Shown: in pieces, positions 4,616-8,212 of the stretch | Layout: every line of letters starts with the position of its first letter | How positions within the stretch are numbered: position 1 is the first letter of the stretch | Source of the DNA: Ornithomonoglobus_A sp045537455 | GTDB taxonomy: Bacteria; Bacillota; Clostridia; UBA1381 | Assembly (NCBI GenBank): GCA_045537455.1 | Contig: JAZSPM010000104.1 | Location: 1 to 8,212 of the forward strand | DNA: 8,212 nt | Direction: 5' to 3' | Notes under the pieces: model-generated | Seen by the model: only the letters and a program-made list of their open reading frames with translations | Told to the model about the DNA's origin: nothing | The model's database searches: none | Position numbers and translations under genes: made by a program

Positions 4616-6703
4616 TTAAAACAATCCTAATCCACCATATGCCACAACCAATGATGCAAATACGATTGACACCATTGACAAAAGCTTAATCAGAATATTT
4701 ACTGACGGACCTGAAGTATCCTTGAACGGGTCTCCAACTGTATCGCCGACAACTGCCGCTTTATGGTTTTCACTGCCCTTACCGCCGTAATTATCTGCTT
4801 CGATATATTTCTTTGAGTTATCCCAAGCACCGCCTGAGTTTGCCATCATGATTGCAAGCACAAAGCCCGAAACCAACGCTCCTGCAAGCATTCCTACAAC
4901 ACCGTTACAACCAAGTACAATTCCTACAATAATCGGAACTACAATTCCAAGTGCCGCAGGCAAAATCATTTCTTTAAGCGACGAGCGTGTGCATATATCT
5001 ATACAAGTTTCATAATCAGCCTCTGCCTTACCTTCCATCAAGCCCTTAATACTTCTGAACTGACGTCTTACCTCAACAACTATCTTCTGTGCCGCACGTC
5101 CTACAGCCTGCATTGTTAACGCACTGAAAAGGAACGGAAGCATAGCACCTATAAACAAGCCTATCAGAACAGCAGGGTTTGTTATTTCAAGATTCAAATT
5201 ACCGCCAAGCTCTTTTACACTGTCAGTATATGAAACAATAAGCGCAAGTGCTGTTAATGCCGCAGAGCCTATCGCAAAGCCTTTTCCTGTAGCGGCTGTT
5301 GTATTACCGAGTGAATCAAGAGCATCTGTTCTCTGACGAACCTCACCCGGAAGTCCTGACATCTCCGCAATACCGCCTGCATTATCTGCTACCGGACCGT
5401 ATGCATCCGTCGCAAGAGTTATACCGAGCGTCGAAAGCATTCCCACTGCCGAAAGTCCGACTCCGTACAAGCCTGATGCAAAATTATCAGCACCACCTGC
5501 CGTAAAGTATGAAATAATTACCGAAACACCAATTATTATAACAGGAACAGCAGTTGACATCATACCAAGAGCAAGACCGTCAATAATTATAGTAGCCGAG
5601 CCTGTTTCTGATGAAGCCGCAAGCTTCTTTGTAGGATTATATGAATCTGAAGTATAATACTCTGTGAAAAATCCAATCAGAACACCTGCAACAAGTCCTG
5701 AAATAACCGCCCAGAATACATTTGACTGTTCAGGCAACAGTGTAAAAATCAAAACACCCGAAGCTATTGCACTTATAAGAGCAGAAATATATGTTCCTCT
5801 TCTTAATGAACCTAAGAGCGATTTCTGATTTGTACCCTCTTTTGTTGATACAAAAAATGTTCCTATAATCGAAGCAATTATTCCTGCCGCCGCAATAAGC
5901 ATCGGAGCAATAACTCCGCCAAAGCCAAGTCCTGCAGCTACAGCCAATGCCGCACATGAAATTATTGAACCTACATACGATTCGTAAAGGTCAGCACCCA
6001 TACCTGCAACGTCACCTACGTTATCACCTACATTATCCGCAATACAAGCAGGATTTCTCGGGTCATCCTCAGGGATGCCGGCTTCAACCTTACCCACAAG
6101 GTCAGCACCAACGTCAGCAGCTTTAGTGAATATACCGCCGCCCACACGAGCAAACAAAGCCATTGATGAAGCACCCATTCCGAATGTAAGCATCGCCGAG
6201 GTTATGTCCTCAATCGGAAGCTTAAATATAAGCTTCAAAAGTATAAACCAAAGACTTATATCCAAAAGTCCAAGTCCTACAACGGTTAAGCCCATAACAG
6301 AACCTGACGCAAAAGCAATTTTAAGTCCTTTGTTAAGTCCTTCCCTTGCACCGTTTGCAGTTCTTGAATTTGCATATGTTGCTATTTTCATCCCCACAAA
6401 TCCGGACAATCCCGAAAATACTCCACCTGTTACAAAAGCAAACGGAACAAAGATTGTTAAAAATCCGCTTAATGCAAGAATGAGCAAAATTACAAACATT
6501 ACCGCAAAGAATATCCCGACAGTCTTATACTGTCTTTTTAGATATGCCATTGCACCCTTTCTGATTTTAAGCGCAATGTTTTTCATTTGTTCTGTTCCCT
6601 CCGGCTTACGCTTTACCGCATAAAACTGATAAGCCGAAAACAACAATGCTATCACAGCACACAACAGCACCCCAAAAGGTGCAAGCATTTCAAAAGTTGA
6701 CAT
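4616..6703 (-). CDS. hppA: Membrane-bound K+-dependent pyrophosphatase, predicted Na+-translocating
   Basis: A 695-residue polytopic membrane protein (the family has about 16 spans) that hydrolyses pyrophosphate and uses the energy to pump cations out of the cytoplasm. The substrate-binding loops are intact: DVGADLVGKVE (residues 198-207), EDDPRNPACIADNVGDNVGD (212-231) and, near the C-terminus, VGDTVGDPFKDTSGPS. Two positions suggest the subtype. GNTTAATGKG (466-475), with Ala at 470 and Gly at 473, is the K+-dependent form; K+-independent enzymes have Lys at the first position. In helix 6, DLYE (D238, E241) places the gate glutamate three residues after the aspartate, as in Na+-pumping enzymes such as that of Thermotoga; H+-pumping plant and bacterial enzymes have it seven residues after. 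A dual Na+/H+ pump cannot be excluded. A full AGGAGGT lies 8 nt upstream of the ATG. It is a single-gene unit with its own promoter and terminator. Confidence 0.95.
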   Translation of the reverse strand: MSTFEMLAPFGVLLCAVIALLFSAYQFYAVKRKPEGTEQMKNIALKIRKGAMAYLKRQYKTVGIFFAVMFVILLILALSGFLTIFVPFAFVTGGVFSGLSGFVGMKIATYANSRTANGAREGLNKGLKIAFASGSVMGLTVVGLGLLDISLWFILLKLIFKLPIEDITSAMLTFGMGASSMALFARVGGGIFTKAADVGADLVGKVEAGIPEDDPRNPACIADNVGDNVGDVAGMGADLYESYVGSIISCAALAVAAGLGFGGVIAPMLIAAAGIIASIIGTFFVSTKEGTNQKSLLGSLRRGTYISALISAIASGVLIFTLLPEQSNVFWAVISGLVAGVLIGFFTEYYTSDSYNPTKKLAASSETGSATIIIDGLALGMMSTAVPVIIIGVSVIISYFTAGGADNFASGLYGVGLSAVGMLSTLGITLATDAYGPVADNAGGIAEMSGLPGEVRQRTDALDSLGNTTAATGKGFAIGSAALTALALIVSYTDSVKELGGNLNLEITNPAVLIGLFIGAMLPFLFSALTMQAVGRAAQKIVVEVRRQFRSIKGLMEGKAEADYETCIDICTRSSLKEMILPAALGIVVPIIVGIVLGCNGVVGMLAGALVSGFVLAIMMANSGGAWDNSKKYIEADNYGGKGSENHKAAVVGDTVGDPFKDTSGPSVNILIKLLSMVSIVFASLVVAYGGLGLF

Positions 6704-6745
6704 AGTATAAACCTCCTGATAATTTAGTATATTTATTGTACTTAT

Positions 6746-6774
6746 ATTTTATCCCGATTTTTTGTACAAGTCAA
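6746..6774 (-). promoter_or_regulatory. Promoter of hppA
   Basis: On the minus strand, TTGACT (6774-6769) and TAAAAT (6751-6746) are separated by exactly 17 bp, each one base off consensus. This gives a leader of about 35 nt before the ATG at 6703, containing the AGGAGGT ribosome binding site. Confidence 0.75.
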
Positions 6775-6797
6775 TATAATTTAAAAATAATCGGCGG

Positions 6798-6878
6798 TTT
6801 TGTGCCATTGACACAAAAGCATTTTATGATAATTGTATAAAATAGCCAAAATTTTATTTTTATTAAAAAAAATAAAAT
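6798..6878. promoter_or_regulatory. Three consecutive inverted repeats in the divergent intergenic region
   Basis: TTTTGTG (6798-6804) pairs with CACAAAA (6812-6818), ATTTTAT (6821-6827) with ATAAAAT (6837-6843), and ATTTTATTTT (6851-6860) with AAAATAAAAT (6869-6878). The first is the most informative, a TTGTG-N7-CACAA palindrome that could be a regulator site shared by hppA and the divergent gene. The other two are pure or nearly pure A/T and may arise by chance. The A/T tracts at 6851-6880 lie just upstream of the plus-strand promoter and could act as an UP element. Confidence 0.35.
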
Positions 6879-6884
6879 ATTAAA

Positions 6885-6913
6885 ATGCAAAGTCATCAAT
6901 TTTATGTTATAAT
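6885..6913 (+). promoter_or_regulatory. Promoter of the pilin-like gene (extended -10)
   Basis: A perfect TATAAT (6908-6913) has TG one base upstream (6905-6906), making an extended -10. The -35 at 17-bp spacing (ATGCAA, 6885-6890) is weak. Initiation near 6920 leaves a leader of only about 20-28 nt. Confidence 0.6.
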
Positions 6914-6947
6914 ATAAAGGATAATATTAAAAAGCGGGGTGCCTTTT

Positions 6948-8114
6948 TTGGCTTTAAAGAAAAAAATAAATATAAAACAATTTATCGGAGAAATTATTGT
7001 ATGCGTTGTTGCATTGGCAATTCTTCTTACGGTACTGATACCTACAATTTCAAAAAGCGTTGCAAACGGTTCTGAAAACAAATGCAGAAGCATTGTATAT
7101 AAATTTCAGTCTGCACTTGAAAAGTCTTTAAACAACAAATCATCTGCAGCAAAAATAAAAGAGCTTCTTAACGATAAAAGCTCAAGCAAAATTTTTGATG
7201 AGCTTAAAGCATCAATCAAAAATGGAGAAAAGCTCGAATCTAAAAATTTCTATATAAAAGGTGAAGGTGACAAGCTTTTTATTTACTGTGCAGACCATCC
7301 TGAAATTGATGATATATACGTAAAGCTTCCTGAAGGCTTTACAATCCCCAAAGCTGCAAAAGAAAACGGCGGATTGATAAATCACATTCAGGTAAGCGGA
7401 TTCAGAACATATATGCAAAATGAATCAATAAATCCCGATAATCCTGAACAGATGAAGTTCACATCAAATGATAATCTGAAAAAGATATTTTCTGATATGA
7501 CAGTAAAAATAATACTTATCGGTGGCGGAAGCAAAAGACTGACACCCGATCAGTATACCCTTTCTACTGACGGCTTTGATATGAGCGTTCCGGGAACGAA
7601 AAAATTAAAAATTGCATATAATACCGACAAAACATGGAACCGTACCATGTATGCCGAGTTCAGCTTTGAGGTTATGAAGAAAACTCAGTGCAAGCCTTTG
7701 ATTATCAGCTTCGGCGATAAGGGTTCATATGAGCTTGCGGCATGGGATTGGTCTGATTATGTTACGGAGGCATCACAGACATTAGGAAGCTCAAAAAATT
7801 TTGACGCTTCAATCGTTCATTTTAACGGTAAATACTATTATTATCCTGATGGATTTAATATAAATAAGCGCAGAGATAATTCTGACCCTGCTACCTCAGC
7901 GGCGGATATTGACGATACAACTATCGCCGCTTACAGAATTGAATTTAAACCAAATCATATTATAAGTGCCAAAGAAAATAAAGAAGAAATGAAAAAAGTT
8001 AAAGACGGTGCACTTATGCTTGAAGAAGAATTAGTATATATCTGGCAGTCCGAGGCATCAAAGGAATTAAACTCAGGCTGGATAAGAGTATTTTGTGAGA
8101 TGAAGAAAAAATAA
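6948..8114 (+). CDS. Membrane-anchored protein with pilin-like N-terminus and Ig-like domain, function unknown
   Basis: I chose TTG at 6948 because GGGGTG (6936-6941) sits 6 nt before it. GTG at 6939 is the alternative and has no ribosome binding site inside the predicted transcript. From TTG the protein has 388 residues. A lysine-rich start (KKKINIK) is followed by a hydrophobic helix (about 12-34). Taking Q11 as mature position 1, E15 falls at position 5 and P32 at position 22, the spacing of type IV pilins and pseudopilins; but the residue before is Lys, not the Gly needed by prepilin peptidase. The segment after (ENKCRSIVYKFQSALEKSL) also resembles the pilin helix. Residues about 147-242 look like a bacterial Ig-like (group 3) fold: LTPDQYTLSTDGFDMSVPGTK then a YNTD strand. 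The C-terminal third (248-388) is unrecognised and rich in Trp/Tyr. The bulk should lie outside the membrane. It leads an operon with the next gene and is divergent from hppA. Confidence 0.75.
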   Translation: MALKKKINIKQFIGEIIVCVVALAILLTVLIPTISKSVANGSENKCRSIVYKFQSALEKSLNNKSSAAKIKELLNDKSSSKIFDELKASIKNGEKLESKNFYIKGEGDKLFIYCADHPEIDDIYVKLPEGFTIPKAAKENGGLINHIQVSGFRTYMQNESINPDNPEQMKFTSNDNLKKIFSDMTVKIILIGGGSKRLTPDQYTLSTDGFDMSVPGTKKLKIAYNTDKTWNRTMYAEFSFEVMKKTQCKPLIISFGDKGSYELAAWDWSDYVTEASQTLGSSKNFDASIVHFNGKYYYYPDGFNINKRRDNSDPATSAADIDDTTIAAYRIEFKPNHIISAKENKEEMKKVKDGALMLEEELVYIWQSEASKELNSGWIRVFCEMKKK

Positions 8115-8126
8115 GGGGAATAATTA

Positions 8127-8212
8127 ATGTTTTTAGCTGATAAATGGAAGGAATACAAATTAATAGATTCGGCAGGCGGTGAAAAGCTTGAATATTGGGA
8201 CAAGTTTTTGCT
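8127..8212 (+). CDS. Start of a probable class I SAM-dependent methyltransferase (cut by window edge)
   Basis: An ATG at 8127, preceded by AAGGGG (8113-8118), opens a frame that runs off the window after 28 codons. The visible start, MFLADKWKEYKLIDSAGGEK then LEYWDKF, matches from memory the N-terminus of clostridial class I SAM-dependent (rRNA-type) methyltransferases, which commonly begin with a 'WKDYELIDxxxGEKLERWG' segment. No catalytic motif is within view, so this is a family-resemblance call. It lies 12 nt after the pilin-like gene and is probably co-transcribed with it. Confidence 0.6.
   Translation, partial: MFLADKWKEYKLIDSAGGEKLEYWDKFL

Noticed and set aside
6075..6623. 182-codon plus-strand frame inside hppA (also 5299-5505).
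   Set aside because: It is antisense to well-conserved pyrophosphatase sequence with intact motifs, and has no ribosome binding site or domain similarity.
6808..6836. TTGACA at 6808-6813 as a plus-strand -35 element.
   Set aside because: No acceptable -10 lies at 16-18 bp. TATGAT is at 11 bp and TATAAA at 22 bp. The extended -10 at 6908 is a better promoter.
1..8212. CRISPR arrays, tRNA or rRNA genes, insertion sequences and integrase sites.
   Set aside because: No regularly spaced direct repeats, cloverleaf-like sequences, rRNA motifs, transposase frames or convincing target-site duplications were seen.

Overview
The window looks like a piece of chromosome from a low-GC, Gram-positive anaerobe of class Clostridia (Bacillota), probably gut or rumen associated. 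The evidence is AT-rich intergenic DNA, strong AGGAGG-type ribosome binding sites, near-consensus SigA promoters, short U-tailed intrinsic terminators and the gene families present: an ACT/UPF0210 pair, a BspA-like surface protein with a copper-amine-oxidase-N-like 'stalk' domain, and a membrane pyrophosphatase of the Na+ type. The genus cannot be fixed from the sequence alone.

Layout. Positions 1-392 carry no convincing complete gene but are dense in inverted repeats: a nested palindromic element at the left edge, a 100-nt imperfect hairpin at 188-287, and a short hairpin that buries a Shine-Dalgarno-like sequence at 335-357. Then comes a two-gene operon (+): a small ACT-domain protein (393-662) and a UPF0210/PFL-like protein (680-2047), ending in a strong terminator. 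Convergent to it is a Phd/Doc toxin-antitoxin module (-; antitoxin 2452-2694, toxin 2078-2455) with a consensus promoter overlapped by a 14-bp palindrome. Divergent from the module is a promoter followed by about 210 nt of highly structured non-coding sequence ending in a terminator (2839-3050). This is the most interesting non-coding object in the window. It is either a free-standing small RNA or a terminator-controlled leader of the next gene.

The secreted BspA-like protein (3097-4578) has a leucine-rich repeat head, a Pro/Thr linker, an Asn/Thr period-5 repeat and a C-terminal stalk domain. A bidirectional terminator separates it from hppA (6703-4616, -), a predicted K+-dependent, Na+-translocating pyrophosphatase. 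Divergent from hppA are a membrane-anchored protein of unknown function with a pilin-like N-terminus and an Ig-like middle domain (6948-8114), and, 12 nt downstream, the start of a likely SAM-dependent methyltransferase cut by the window edge.

The genes do not form one pathway. They are several short transcription units with clear boundaries: PPi-driven ion pumping, cell-surface architecture, a toxin-antitoxin addiction module and a conserved but poorly understood ACT/UPF0210 pair. The novelty candidates are the structured RNA locus at 2803-3050, the hairpin-rich left flank, and the pilin-like/Ig-like protein.
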